Positions 1-7,052 of a DNA stretch of 9,807 nucleotides are shown piece after piece (within the stretch, counting starts at the first letter, position 1; each line of letters begins with the position of its first letter). A program made the position numbers and the translations under genes. Source of the stretch: Pseudomonadota bacterium (GTDB lineage: Bacteria; Pseudomonadota; Gammaproteobacteria; Pseudomonadales; Oleiphilaceae); contig JAEZAA010000236.1 in NCBI GenBank assembly GCA_023430625.1, forward strand, positions 1 to 9,807, read 5' to 3'. The notes under the pieces are model-generated. The model saw nothing but the letters and a program-made list of their open reading frames with translations, was not told the DNA's origin and did no database searches.

Positions 1-3000
1 AGCCAGGTCGATCAGGCCCCCGCCCGCGTTAATCAGGATATCGCCGCCTTGGCCGTTAATCGTCCCCCCATGGCTTTGCACGCCCTTGCCATAAAGGTTG
101 ACGCCTGCGCCATATATATTCTGGCCATTCAGGTCCAGTAGCGCGTCTCCGTCTCCCTCTGTATGCAGAGTAACGGCAGAGTGGGAGTAACTCGAATTCC
201 AACGATCAACGCTACCGGTCAAGCGCAGGCCATCCAATGACTTGATATTGACGGTGCCGCCATAGCGTACGCCGGTCAGATCATTAATCTCATTATTATT
301 GGCGAGCGAAATGGTGCTGCGGCTATTAACCTCCAGTGCATTCGCCTTAATCGTCGTTTCCCAGGTCTGGGAGATGGCGCCAGAATAATTGCTGTCGCCG
401 ATCAGAACTTTGCCGGCCTCCGCCTCGATGTCACCCACCCAGATCGTACTGTTGGTCCCATAGCTGTGCGCGATTTTCACCGCATCGTCAGCGACGCTGG
501 TCGTGATGAGTTTCCCTTCAAGCGCAATATTGCCCGTGCTGTTGGAATCGATATCCCGCCCGTCGATACTGATTTTTCCATTGCCAGCATTGATGACCGA
601 ACCGGCGTCCTGATTAACGCCTCGCCCTCTCAGGATAATATTGCCTTCGGTGGTCGTGATATCCTGACCGCCAATCTCCAGTACCGCCCCGTCTACCTGA
701 ATCGCGGCACTCTTGGCGGTGATATCCTGCGTGAGCGACAGGGGCCCGCTGTCTGACCGAACACTCAAATCACCGTCCAGTTCGATTAGTCCAAGTTCCG
801 CAATCGCATTATGAATGGACGTGATGGTAAGGTTGCCGCCGATATTAGCGGCGACCGTCTTGACATCTATACCGTCTTTATGCTCAGCGGATTGCGACAC
901 ATTGCCAGTCACATCGGGATCACCCGAAAAATCTGAGGAAGGCGTGCCAAATTGCAAGGTACCGTTCGTAGCGATGACCGATTCGACCGAAATATTCGTG
1001 GCATTGCGCAGCAGCACGGCGGTTCCGTCATGGCCGTCAGCTGACTCATCATAAGTGGTCTCGACCCGCGCGCCCAGGCTGATTGCCGCGCCACCGCCGT
1101 CAATGACAATCTGCCCGCCGTTGGCGTTAATGCTGGCACTAGAAGAATTTGTCTGGGTAACACCGATACCGGCAACATGGATATCGCCGTTGTTTGTGCT
1201 CAGGCCAGAAGAAACACTGGACAATTCCAGGTCGTTGGCCGTTGAGGTGACGGAAAGCGCCGCTCCCGCCTCCGTCGCTTGAATCGCGCTAGAAAGGTTG
1301 ATCGTGCCTTCGGTTTCGATCAGGACGCCATGGGCTTTGCCATCAACGCCCACAGACTCGGAAAAGCTCTGGGTGGATGCATTTGACGCACCGATTGTCA
1401 CATTGCCGGTGCCCCTGTTTTGATAGATGAGGGATTTGGCCGTGATGTTACCGCTGATACTCAGATTACCGATCTGACTTAGGGAGATATGCCCCAGATC
1501 GGCCATGGCGGTGCTCCCTGTGCCGATACTGACGTGGCCCTGGTCGGAGCGGCCTTCGGCGCCGGTGCCATTCACGGTGAGGTCAGGACGGTTTCCCCCG
1601 GCCATGTCTCCCCTGATATTGGTGCCTCCAGTGTTGAACTTGATGTCTCCGGCTCCACGGGTAAGCGTCAAGTGATCTTTCAGGTTAACGGAGCCGTTAA
1701 ACACCATGGCGCCATCACCATGGCTCGTTCCGTTGTCACGGTTTGTATTGAACACCAGACCGGAATCGGTCGGATGGTCCTTATCCCCCAGATTGATTTG
1801 GCTAGCGCTAAAGCTCAGCCCATCACGAGCGGTTATATTGCGACGAGCGGAGATTTCGGCCGCGGTGACGGTGAGGCTTTTCAGTTCTCGGGCTTCATTG
1901 TTGCCGCTACCGATTGCCTCATTAAAATACACCTTACCAGTGCCGGCGGTGACCTTCAGGTTGTAAGGACTGTTGTCCGACTGGGAGTCGATGGTGCTAT
2001 CGAAATTGACGTTGCCTGTGGTGTTACCGGTATTTACTATCCTGTCGCCAGACAGTTCAACGGCACCGGTAAACCGAATATGCCCGCCAAGCCCCTGGGG
2101 GCTGGGATCGGTACCCGCTCCACCGACGGCCGCCAGATCTCCATTCAGGGTAATAGTGGCGTTATTGGCAGTTTCCAGACGAATGTTGCCGGCATTGCCG
2201 CCGTTAAAGCCACCCAGGGTGTTGTTGCCACCTGTTGTGGTAATCGCGCCAACCGCAATCGAGTTATCCGTGTGATCGTCAGTTCCGGTGGTCCGAATCG
2301 TTACCGTGCCGCCGCCACCGCCCACGCCATCCTGACCGACACCGCCAGCGGTATTGACGTCGCCAATTGCGACCGAGCCATTCCCCGCCGTGACAGTGAT
2401 ACCCCCACCCTGGCCACCGGAGCCACCCGTAGAAAGAATATCGCTGGGACTATAGGTGTTGTTACCGCCAGTTGCGGTCAGGCTATTCAGGGTAACGCTA
2501 CCGGCGGCACTGGCCACGATGATCTGCCCCGCGTTCCCGACCTGACCCAACTTATTGTCTGAACTACTTGTGTTGACTCCACCAGCCAAGTTCACGCCCT
2601 GAGCACCGCTTAACGTGACCCGCCCGGAGGCTGCACCTGTGTTTTCCGCTGCGCTTGTGGTGATAGTACCCTCCGCAGTGCCGGTAATCCCACCCTCGGT
2701 TTCCAGCGTGACGTTGCCGCCCACGAAATTAAGTGCCTGGTTTACCGCAATACCGCCATTTCCGGCATCAACCGCGAAATTACCGGTGCCATTATTGGTA
2801 ATCGCCCCGTTGATCACGACGCCGCCACTGCCGGCGGTAGTCAGTTTCAATTCGTAGGGTGACGTATAGGCATGTCCATCCTGGACGGTAATATTTCCAT
2901 CCTGCCCCGAATCAACGTCATTGTCCGTGGTAATTTCGACATTACTTTTACTCAGGGCGCTTTCGATCGTTCCCCAGTTCAATGTCGACCCAGCGGCGCT

Positions 3001-4401
3001 CGGCTCGAAGGGTGTGCCGTTCGAAACCCCATTGTCGGAGTTACCGGCGACGATAGTCAGATCAGTTGGGTCCAGTAGTAGGGTCCCAGCCTCGCCATTC
3101 GTGGCCCGCAGGTCCGTCGTGCCCCGGTAATCCAGGTACTGTTTTCCGGAAACTTCCGCAAAGCCGCCATCACCGCCGGCTTCGCCTCCACGCGCACTGA
3201 TCTCGCCGTTGAAACGAGTTGCATCGTCAGCCCAGACGATAACCTGGCCGCCGTCGCCTTGCTCCAAGGCATCAGCCTTGATGCTGGCGTCTGCGTCCAC
3301 GTAGGTCCGCTTGGCATTGACCACCTCCGCATCGCGGCCCTGGAAACCGCCGCCGACTTTCACCGATCCGCCGCCGTCGCGACCCGAGGCATCCAGTTCC
3401 GCGCCCGCCATCAGACCCACGTAGTCGCCGGTGACGGTAATGCTGCCGCCTACTCCCGTGTCACTGCCGGCATTCAGGGTACCCGCCACTTCGGTGATAC
3501 CGCCCTCGCCATGCAGGACGATCTGGCCATTCTCGCCCGCCTCCACCGACTGCGCGTCAATGACGCCGGTATGGTTAATGACGGTGGTGGAAAGGTTTTC
3601 TGCCGCGCGGGCGGTCAGCATCACCGTGCCGCCCTGGGCGTATATCGCGCCTCCATTTTTGATCAGGGCGGCCAATGCTTCGGCTTGCACCTCCAGCTTT
3701 ACCGGACCACCCATATCCAGGCGAACCCGTTGCCCGGCCCCCAGCAGCACCGAACCATCATTGGCGAATATGTCGCCGTGGTTTTCAACTTGGGCGGCAA
3801 TCATCACCACGAAGCCACCCTCGGCGGCGGCCAGACGGCCATGGTTGATGACAGCATTACCACTACTGCCTTCGAAGCTGTAATTCCCCGCCATGAAGTC
3901 TTCGGCACTGATATCGAGCGTGGAGGCCACCAGCCCACCCACGTCCACCTGCGCTGCTTGGCCGAACAGGATGCCGTTGGGATTCACTAGGAAAACCTGA
4001 CCATTGGCGAGGAGCGAGCCGCGAATGTCGGAGACTTGATCACCGGTAACCCGGTTAAGCGCGGCGGCGTGAGTGCCGGGCTGGATGAACTGGACCGTAT
4101 TTGCTTCGCCGATCGAGAAACCGGTCCAGTCGATCGCCATGTGATCGGTGCCTTGGTTGATGGTCATGTGGTCACCATCCACCGAGATACTGCCCTTGCC
4201 GCCCACAACCTGGCCGCCCGTGGGCAATGCGCCGGCGAACAAAGAGCCACTGGCCAGGAGAAGGCCTCCCGTGCCTAATGCCTTGAGGACCGGGGATGCA
4301 TCCCGACGGGTTTTGGTTTTACCCTTTCGCGTGCCTATTTCCGAAACAACCTGCCATACGCCCTTGGCTGCATTCCAGACAACACGGTAAACCTTATTCA
4401 T
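1..4401 (-). CDS. Large TPS-family filamentous haemagglutinin-like adhesin/exoprotein (TpsA), 5' part only
   Basis: The reading frame stays open for 1467 codons from ATG at 4401 to the left edge; I read every in-frame triplet and found no stop, so the C-terminus is missing. GGAG lies 7 nt before the ATG. The N-terminus (MNKVYRVVWNAAKGVWQVVSE) is an ESPR extended signal region, with a hydrophobic core at about residues 41-56 and likely cleavage near 56-58. The TPS/haemagglutination domain follows: IDWTGFSIG at 90-98, LNRVTG at 115-120, NPNGILFG at 140-147, then NHG repeats at 186-188 and 207-209. VSGKQYLDYRG (417-427) and TLLLDPTDLTI (440-450) are typical of long FHA-like proteins. The remainder is Gly/Asn/Thr-rich beta-helix sequence. 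By family knowledge such proteins cross the outer membrane through a TpsB/FhaC-type pore and act in adhesion, biofilm or contact inhibition. No tpsB is visible here and the C-terminal function cannot be read. Confidence 0.93.
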   Translation of the reverse strand, partial: MNKVYRVVWNAAKGVWQVVSEIGTRKGKTKTRRDASPVLKALGTGGLLLASGSLFAGALPTGGQVVGGKGSISVDGDHMTINQGTDHMAIDWTGFSIGEANTVQFIQPGTHAAALNRVTGDQVSDIRGSLLANGQVFLVNPNGILFGQAAQVDVGGLVASTLDISAEDFMAGNYSFEGSSGNAVINHGRLAAAEGGFVVMIAAQVENHGDIFANDGSVLLGAGQRVRLDMGGPVKLEVQAEALAALIKNGGAIYAQGGTVMLTARAAENLSTTVINHTGVIDAQSVEAGENGQIVLHGEGGITEVAGTLNAGSDTGVGGSITVTGDYVGLMAGAELDASGRDGGGSVKVGGGFQGRDAEVVNAKRTYVDADASIKADALEQGDGGQVIVWADDATRFNGEISARGGEAGGDGGFAEVSGKQYLDYRGTTDLRATNGEAGTLLLDPTDLTIVAGNSDNGVSNGTPFEPSAAGSTLNWGTIESALSKSNVEITTDNDVDSGQDGNITVQDGHAYTSPYELKLTTAGSGGVVINGAITNNGTGNFAVDAGNGGIAVNQALNFVGGNVTLETEGGITGTAEGTITTSAAENTGAASGRVTLSGAQGVNLAGGVNTSSSDNKLGQVGNAGQIIVASAAGSVTLNSLTATGGNNTYSPSDILSTGGSGGQGGGITVTAGNGSVAIGDVNTAGGVGQDGVGGGGGTVTIRTTGTDDHTDNSIAVGAITTTGGNNTLGGFNGGNAGNIRLETANNATITLNGDLAAVGGAGTDPSPQGLGGHIRFTGAVELSGDRIVNTGNTTGNVNFDSTIDSQSDNSPYNLKVTAGTGKVYFNEAIGSGNNEARELKSLTVTAAEISARRNITARDGLSFSASQINLGDKDHPTDSGLVFNTNRDNGTSHGDGAMVFNGSVNLKDHLTLTRGAGDIKFNTGGTNIRGDMAGGNRPDLTVNGTGAEGRSDQGHVSIGTGSTAMADLGHISLSQIGNLSISGNITAKSLIYQNRGTGNVTIGASNASTQSFSESVGVDGKAHGVLIETEGTINLSSAIQATEAGAALSVTSTANDLELSSVSSGLSTNNGDIHVAGIGVTQTNSSSASINANGGQIVIDGGGAAISLGARVETTYDESADGHDGTAVLLRNATNISVESVIATNGTLQFGTPSSDFSGDPDVTGNVSQSAEHKDGIDVKTVAANIGGNLTITSIHNAIAELGLIELDGDLSVRSDSGPLSLTQDITAKSAAIQVDGAVLEIGGQDITTTEGNIILRGRGVNQDAGSVINAGNGKISIDGRDIDSNSTGNIALEGKLITTSVADDAVKIAHSYGTNSTIWVGDIEAEAGKVLIGDSNYSGAISQTWETTIKANALEVNSRSTISLANNNEINDLTGVRYGGTVNIKSLDGLRLTGSVDRWNSSYSHSAVTLHTEGDGDALLDLNGQNIYGAGVNLYGKGVQSHGGTINGQGGDILINAGGGLIDLA

Positions 4402-4761
4402 TCTTGTACTCCGCTCCACGGCTCATATCGCCGCGCGGAATGAGAAAGATCCCGACGGCCAATTTAGTAGTCCTTGAAGGGTAGACGGTAAATTTTGTGT
4501 TGTCCTATTAGAGCTAACGAGCAGAACAATTGTGCAAAAAATCGACGAGCGTACGTCCGACTAAAAAAAATCAGATATTTATTGAGCCACGGTTTTTTCG
4601 GTGAGGGGTTGATAATCAGCAAGAGGTAATTTGAGGTGAGTATTCAACAAATTCAGATACATTTATTTACATAAAAATTAAAGGATATGTAGGCAGAAAT
4701 TGATTTGCCGGGGCGTAGATTGGTGGAGTGAACATCGTTTATAGAGCCACCCTCCGGTTTT
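4402..4761. other. AT-rich intergenic leader upstream of the adhesin
   Basis: About 360 bp separate the adhesin start from the tRNA-Ser 3'-end repeat. I see no credible gene on either strand. The stretch is clearly more AT-rich than the genes around it, with A/T runs near 4535-4540, 4563-4570 and 4664-4680. This suits a regulated promoter region with a long leader, or DNA of different origin. The last 14 nt or so before 4762 weakly resemble the sequence before the second repeat copy (CACCC.CC.GTT in both), so the repeat may extend degenerately to about 4748. Confidence 0.6.
4507..4537 (-). promoter_or_regulatory. Possible sigma-70 promoter for the adhesin gene
   Basis: On the minus strand TTGCAC (4537-4532) is followed after 19 nt by TCTAAT (4512-4507), a 5/6 match to the -10 consensus. 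The spacer is longer than the usual 17 nt, so this is only a candidate. It would start transcription near 4500 and leave a leader of about 100 nt. Confidence 0.3.
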
Positions 4762-4823
4762 TCGATAAATAAAAAACCCGGCGCAAGGCCGGGTTCTTTA
4801 TTTTTGGCGGTGAGGGAGGGATT
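4762..4823 (-). repeat. Copy A of 62-bp direct repeat: tRNA-Ser 3' end plus terminator
   Basis: All 62 bases are identical to 4927-4988, offset by exactly 165 bp. On the minus strand this copy carries the last 19 nt of tRNA-Ser (4823-4805: T-stem 3' strand, acceptor 3' strand, discriminator G, CCA), then the spacer and the terminator hairpin. No tRNA body precedes it. Identity stops sharply at both ends (4761 T against A; 4824 A against C). The arrangement resembles the 3'-end repeats downstream of E. coli tyrT (rtT RNA) as I recall them. Confidence 0.95.
4766..4795 (-). terminator. Rho-independent terminator, duplicated copy
   Basis: The minus strand reads AACCCGGC (4795-4788), loop CTTGC, GCCGGGTT (4782-4775), then a T-rich tail TTTTATTTA. 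It is identical to the terminator just downstream of the intact tRNA-Ser. The plus strand also has a T-rich flank (CTTTATTTTT), so it could act in both directions and insulate the adhesin region from tRNA transcription. Confidence 0.85.
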
Positions 4824-4843
4824 ATTCGGGCTCCGCCCTCACC
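4805..4843 (-). other. Potential tRNA-Ser acceptor-stem mimic ending in GCCA
   Basis: On the minus strand GGTGAGGG (4843-4836) can pair over 8 bp with CCCTCACC (4816-4809), followed by G and CCA (4808-4805). Seven of these pairs are exactly the acceptor stem of the neighbouring tRNA-Ser. The enclosed 19 nt contain a further possible GGGC/GCCC-type pairing. The pairing is seen directly; that the RNA is made or folds this way is inference. Confidence 0.5.
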
Positions 4844-4926
4844 CCTTCGGGGCCGTCGCCGTGTACGGCGACGTTCTGGCGCCTGCGCGCCAGTCGAACC
4901 CGCGAGGCTTCTCACCCGCCCGTTCA
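4824..4926. other. Cluster of short perfect hairpins between the two repeat copies
   Basis: This 103-bp spacer is almost entirely inverted repeats. They are GGGC/GCCC (4828-4831/4835-4838), CCC around TTCG with GGG (4843-4852), GTCGCCGT/ACGGCGAC (4855-4862/4865-4872) and CTGGCGC/GCGCCAG (4876-4882/4887-4893). On the minus strand GGTTCGA (4900-4894) looks like a tRNA T-loop, and GGTGAGAAG (4915-4907) like a decayed tRNA-Ser 5' strand. It looks like structured RNA or tRNA-derived debris rather than coding DNA. Confidence 0.6.
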
Positions 4927-4988
4927 TCGATAAATAAAAAACCCGGCGCAAGGCCGGGTTCTTTATTTTTGGCGGTGAGGGAGGGATT
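4927..4988 (-). repeat. Copy B of 62-bp direct repeat, overlapping the real tRNA-Ser 3' end
   Basis: This is the parental-looking copy. Positions 4970-4988 are the last 19 nt of the intact tRNA-Ser gene and 4927-4969 its 3' trailer and terminator. It is identical to 4762-4823. Because the offset of 165 is a multiple of three, any reading frame across one copy recurs across the other. Confidence 0.95.
4931..4960 (-). terminator. Rho-independent terminator of tRNA-Ser
   Basis: AACCCGGC (4960-4953) and GCCGGGTT (4947-4940) form an 8-bp stem around CTTGC, followed on the minus strand by TTTTATTTA. It begins 9 nt after the encoded CCA of the tRNA. Confidence 0.9.
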
Positions 4989-5060
4989 CGAACCCTCGGT
5001 ACGCTATTAACGTACACACACTTTCCAGGCGTGCTCCTTCAGCCGCTCGGACACCTCACC
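4970..5060 (-). tRNA. tRNA-Ser (anticodon GGA)
   Basis: The 91-nt gene includes its encoded CCA. The acceptor stem GGTGAGG (5060-5054) pairs perfectly with CCTCACC (4980-4974), followed by G73 and CCA (4973-4970). The anticodon arm is CACGC/GTGTG around CTGGAAA, placing the GGA anticodon at 5026-5024, which reads UCC and UCU serine codons. The long class II variable arm that serine tRNAs need has stem GTACG/CGTAC. The T-arm is GAGGG/CCCTC around TTCGAAT. It is a complete, intact gene lying downstream of cheR on the same strand. Confidence 0.98.
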
Positions 5061-5109
5061 AAAACCTGAAATTGTTGCTTCACTTGGGCGGCTAGCTGAA
5101 GAGGGCGCT

Positions 5110-5138
5110 ACTTTATCCGATTCTGAGGGTAGCTGCAA
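5110..5138 (-). promoter_or_regulatory. Candidate tRNA-Ser promoter with GC-rich discriminator
   Basis: On the minus strand TTGCAG (5138-5133), a 17-nt spacer and TAAAGT (5115-5110) precede AGCGCCCTC. Both hexamers are imperfect, but the spacing is ideal and the GC-rich discriminator is typical of stringently controlled stable-RNA promoters. Transcription would start about 45 nt before the mature tRNA 5' end. Read-through from cheR is also possible, as no clear terminator follows that gene. Confidence 0.5.
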
Positions 5139-5184
5139 GATTGGGAGAGGGTCTTTTTCCCTGCCATTCTCCCTACCCATTGCC

Positions 5185-6036
5185 TCATTTGGCCCGATAG
5201 ATAATCCCCGGATGGCACTGGATCATTTCATACTTGTCCGGCAATCCATTCAGGGATTCCGACGCGCCCAGGATCAGGTAGCCGCCCGGCTTGAGGCTGG
5301 CGTGCATCCTTTCCAGAATGTCGCGCTTGAGATCGCTGGAGAAATAGATGAGCACGTTACGGCAAAAGATGATGTCGAACTTGCCCATCAGGGCGTAGGA
5401 TTCCAGCAGGTTCAGGGGGCGGAATTCCACGCAGCGCTGAATCTCCGGTTTAATCTTCCAGGAGCCGGAGGCGGTCTTGTGAAAAAAGCTTTTCAGGCGC
5501 TCTTCTGAAAGGCCACGCCCGATGGCCAACATCTCGTACTCCCCTTCCCTGGCCGCCGCCAGCACGCGACTGGAGATGTCGGTGGCGACCACGCTGACGC
5601 CACCCCGCAGTGCGCCGGGTTTCCGGCGGCGGTACTCTTCCGCGATCATGGCGATGGAATAGGGTTCCTGTCCGGTGGAACAGGCGGCGGACCAGATCCG
5701 GAGGGGCTGAACGCTCGTGCTGCTGCCGAGTTCTGGAAAGAGCTTGTCTTCCAGAATGCGAAACGGATGAATATCCCGAAACCACAGGGTCTCGTTGGTG
5801 GTCATGGCGTCGATGACCTGCTCGCGCAGGCCGGAACGCGGCTGCCGCTGCATCCGGTCCACCAGTTCCGACAGACTGCCGATCTCCTGCTCCAACAGGA
5901 TTTTACGGAGACGGCTGCTGACCAGATACTGCTTATTGTCGCCCAGCAGAATGCCGCTGGCTTTCTGCAGGAAGTCGCGAAACTTGATGTAGTCTTCGCT
6001 GGACGTCGGTTTTTGTTGGCTAGAACCGGTCGACAT
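5185..6036 (-). CDS. cheR: Chemotaxis protein methyltransferase CheR
   Basis: This 283-aa protein uses S-adenosylmethionine to methylate glutamates on chemoreceptors in the cytoplasm, opposing CheB in adaptation. An N-terminal helical CheR_N domain (about 12-75) leads to NETLWFRD (81-88), the family N/TET-FFR motif. The SAM-binding domain shows WSAACSTGQEPYS (115-127), an acidic VVATDIS (149-155) and DIIFCRNVLIYF (221-232), then GGYLILGASESL (251-262) near the C-terminus. The start is set at MSTGSSQQ; an upstream in-frame ATG at 6204 would overlap cheV by about 120 nt and add an unconserved extension. No good Shine-Dalgarno precedes the chosen ATG, but it overlaps the stop of a mini-ORF (TGATG), suggesting translational coupling with cheV upstream. 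Length and motifs are normal for CheR. Confidence 0.95.
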   Translation of the reverse strand: MSTGSSQQKPTSSEDYIKFRDFLQKASGILLGDNKQYLVSSRLRKILLEQEIGSLSELVDRMQRQPRSGLREQVIDAMTTNETLWFRDIHPFRILEDKLFPELGSSTSVQPLRIWSAACSTGQEPYSIAMIAEEYRRRKPGALRGGVSVVATDISSRVLAAAREGEYEMLAIGRGLSEERLKSFFHKTASGSWKIKPEIQRCVEFRPLNLLESYALMGKFDIIFCRNVLIYFSSDLKRDILERMHASLKPGGYLILGASESLNGLPDKYEMIQCHPGIIYRAK

Positions 6037-6080
6037 CAGTTGGTGGCACCCACTGGACTGAACTCGGACAAGACACTCAT
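6036..6080 (-). other. 14-codon mini-ORF linking cheV to cheR
   Basis: ATG at 6080 begins 2 nt after the cheV TAG, and its TGA shares one base with the cheR ATG (TGATG). It would encode MSVLSEFSPVGATN. The mini-ORF exactly fills the gap and could hand ribosomes from cheV to cheR, which lacks a clear ribosome binding site. Its own Shine-Dalgarno is weak (TTAGG overlapping the cheV stop), so chance cannot be excluded. Confidence 0.3.
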
Positions 6081-6082
6081 GC

Positions 6083-7027
6083 CTAAGCCGGCATTCGTTC
6101 TTTAACGATTGCGCTGACGCGGTTTGCCAATTCGTCCGGATTGAATTTCGCCATGAAATCGTCAGCTCCCACCTTTTCCACCATGGCCTTGTTGAAAATG
6201 CCACTGAGAGAGGTGTGAAGCATAATATACAGATCCTTTAACCGCATATTGTTCTTGCAGTTATTGGTCAGGGTGTAGCCATCCATCTCCGGCATTTCCA
6301 CATCGGAAATCATCAGGGCGAGATGGTCGTTGACCTTGCTGCCATCGGCGACCAAGGACTCAAGATACTCCAGTGCCTGCCTGCCATCGTTCTTGGTAAT
6401 GACCTCAATGCCACAGGCCTCCATGCAATGCTGGATCTGGCGGCGCGCCACCATGGAATCGTCCACCACCAGCACCTTGAGCGCACGCTCCTTCACTTTG
6501 GCACTGAGTTGTTGATCAACGATACCGTCACTCACTTCCACCCGACGCGGCGAGACTTCTGCCAGAATTTTCTCCACGTCGATGATTTCCACCAGCCGGT
6601 TGTCGAGCTGGGTGACGGCAGTCAGGTAGTTTTCCTTGCCCGTGCCCTTGGGTGGCGGATGCATCTCTTCCCAGTTGGTATTGATGATGCGGTCGACGCC
6701 CCCGACCAGGAATCCCTGCGTCCGTCGATTGTATTCGGTAATGATGACAAAGGAGGTCGCGAGCGCCTCATCGGGAATCGCGCGCTGACCAATCGCTTTG
6801 CTCAAATCGAGAATGGGCAGCGTCATGCCACGAACATGGGCGATACCCCGCACCACCGGATTGCTCTTTGGCATGCTGGTAAGTTTGGGACAGGGCAGCA
6901 CTTCTTTGACTTTGAAGACGTTGATTCCGTAGACCTGCTTTCCTTGCAGACGGAACAATAAGAGCTCCAGCCGGTTTTGTCCGACCAGTTGCGTGCGTTG
7001 ATTCACGCTATCCAAAATACCTGACAT
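6083..7027 (-). CDS. cheV: Chemotaxis coupling/response-regulator protein CheV
   Basis: This 314-aa cytoplasmic protein joins a CheW-like adaptor domain to a receiver domain, so it couples receptors to CheA and can be phosphorylated, probably as a phosphate sink in adaptation. The CheW-like part spans about 12-160 (ELLLFRLQ, YGINVFKVKEV, VRGIAHVRGMTLPILDL). The receiver domain spans about 184-310: the acidic pair D189-D190 in LVVDDS, phospho-acceptor D242 in ISDVEMPEMDG, T272 in HTS and K294 in MAKF, all key residues present. The start MSGILDSV has GGGAG 8 nt upstream; an in-frame ATG further up at 7093 lacks this and adds no conserved sequence. It lies 46 nt upstream of cheR on the same strand, presumably as one operon, and is divergent from flgA. 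Confidence 0.95.
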   Translation of the reverse strand: MSGILDSVNQRTQLVGQNRLELLLFRLQGKQVYGINVFKVKEVLPCPKLTSMPKSNPVVRGIAHVRGMTLPILDLSKAIGQRAIPDEALATSFVIITEYNRRTQGFLVGGVDRIINTNWEEMHPPPKGTGKENYLTAVTQLDNRLVEIIDVEKILAEVSPRRVEVSDGIVDQQLSAKVKERALKVLVVDDSMVARRQIQHCMEACGIEVITKNDGRQALEYLESLVADGSKVNDHLALMISDVEMPEMDGYTLTNNCKNNMRLKDLYIMLHTSLSGIFNKAMVEKVGADDFMAKFNPDELANRVSAIVKERMPA

Positions 7028-7052
7028 ACAAGAGACTCCCAAACGCGGTCGA

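Noticed and set aside
1489..2562. Long plus-strand open frame (357 codons) inside the adhesin region
   Set aside because: It is antisense to the adhesin frame, which has clear TPS motifs and no stop over 4.4 kb. The plus-strand product has no recognisable domain and its composition mirrors the Gly/Thr-rich opposite strand.
3259..3990. Plus-strand open frame of 243 codons
   Set aside because: It is opposite the conserved TPS domain and TLLLDPTDLTI region, with no motif or ribosome binding site of its own. It is a shadow.
4762..4988. The two repeats as attL/attR of an integrated element
   Set aside because: Only 103 bp lie between the copies and no integrase is present. A tandem tRNA 3'-end duplication explains them better, though a distant third copy to the left could revive the idea.
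4739..5017. 92-codon Arg-rich frame annotated as a protein gene
   Set aside because: It overlaps the tRNA and two terminators and is explained by the repeat. It is kept only as a low-interest finding.
5143..5173. GGGAGA...TCTCCC inverted repeat after cheR as a terminator
   Set aside because: The stem has an asymmetric 6-nt bulge and no U-tract follows on the minus strand.
6037..6204. N-terminal extension of cheR to the ATG at 6204
   Set aside because: It would overlap the conserved receiver domain of cheV by over 100 nt and encode a sequence unlike CheR. The start at 6036 gives the normal family length.
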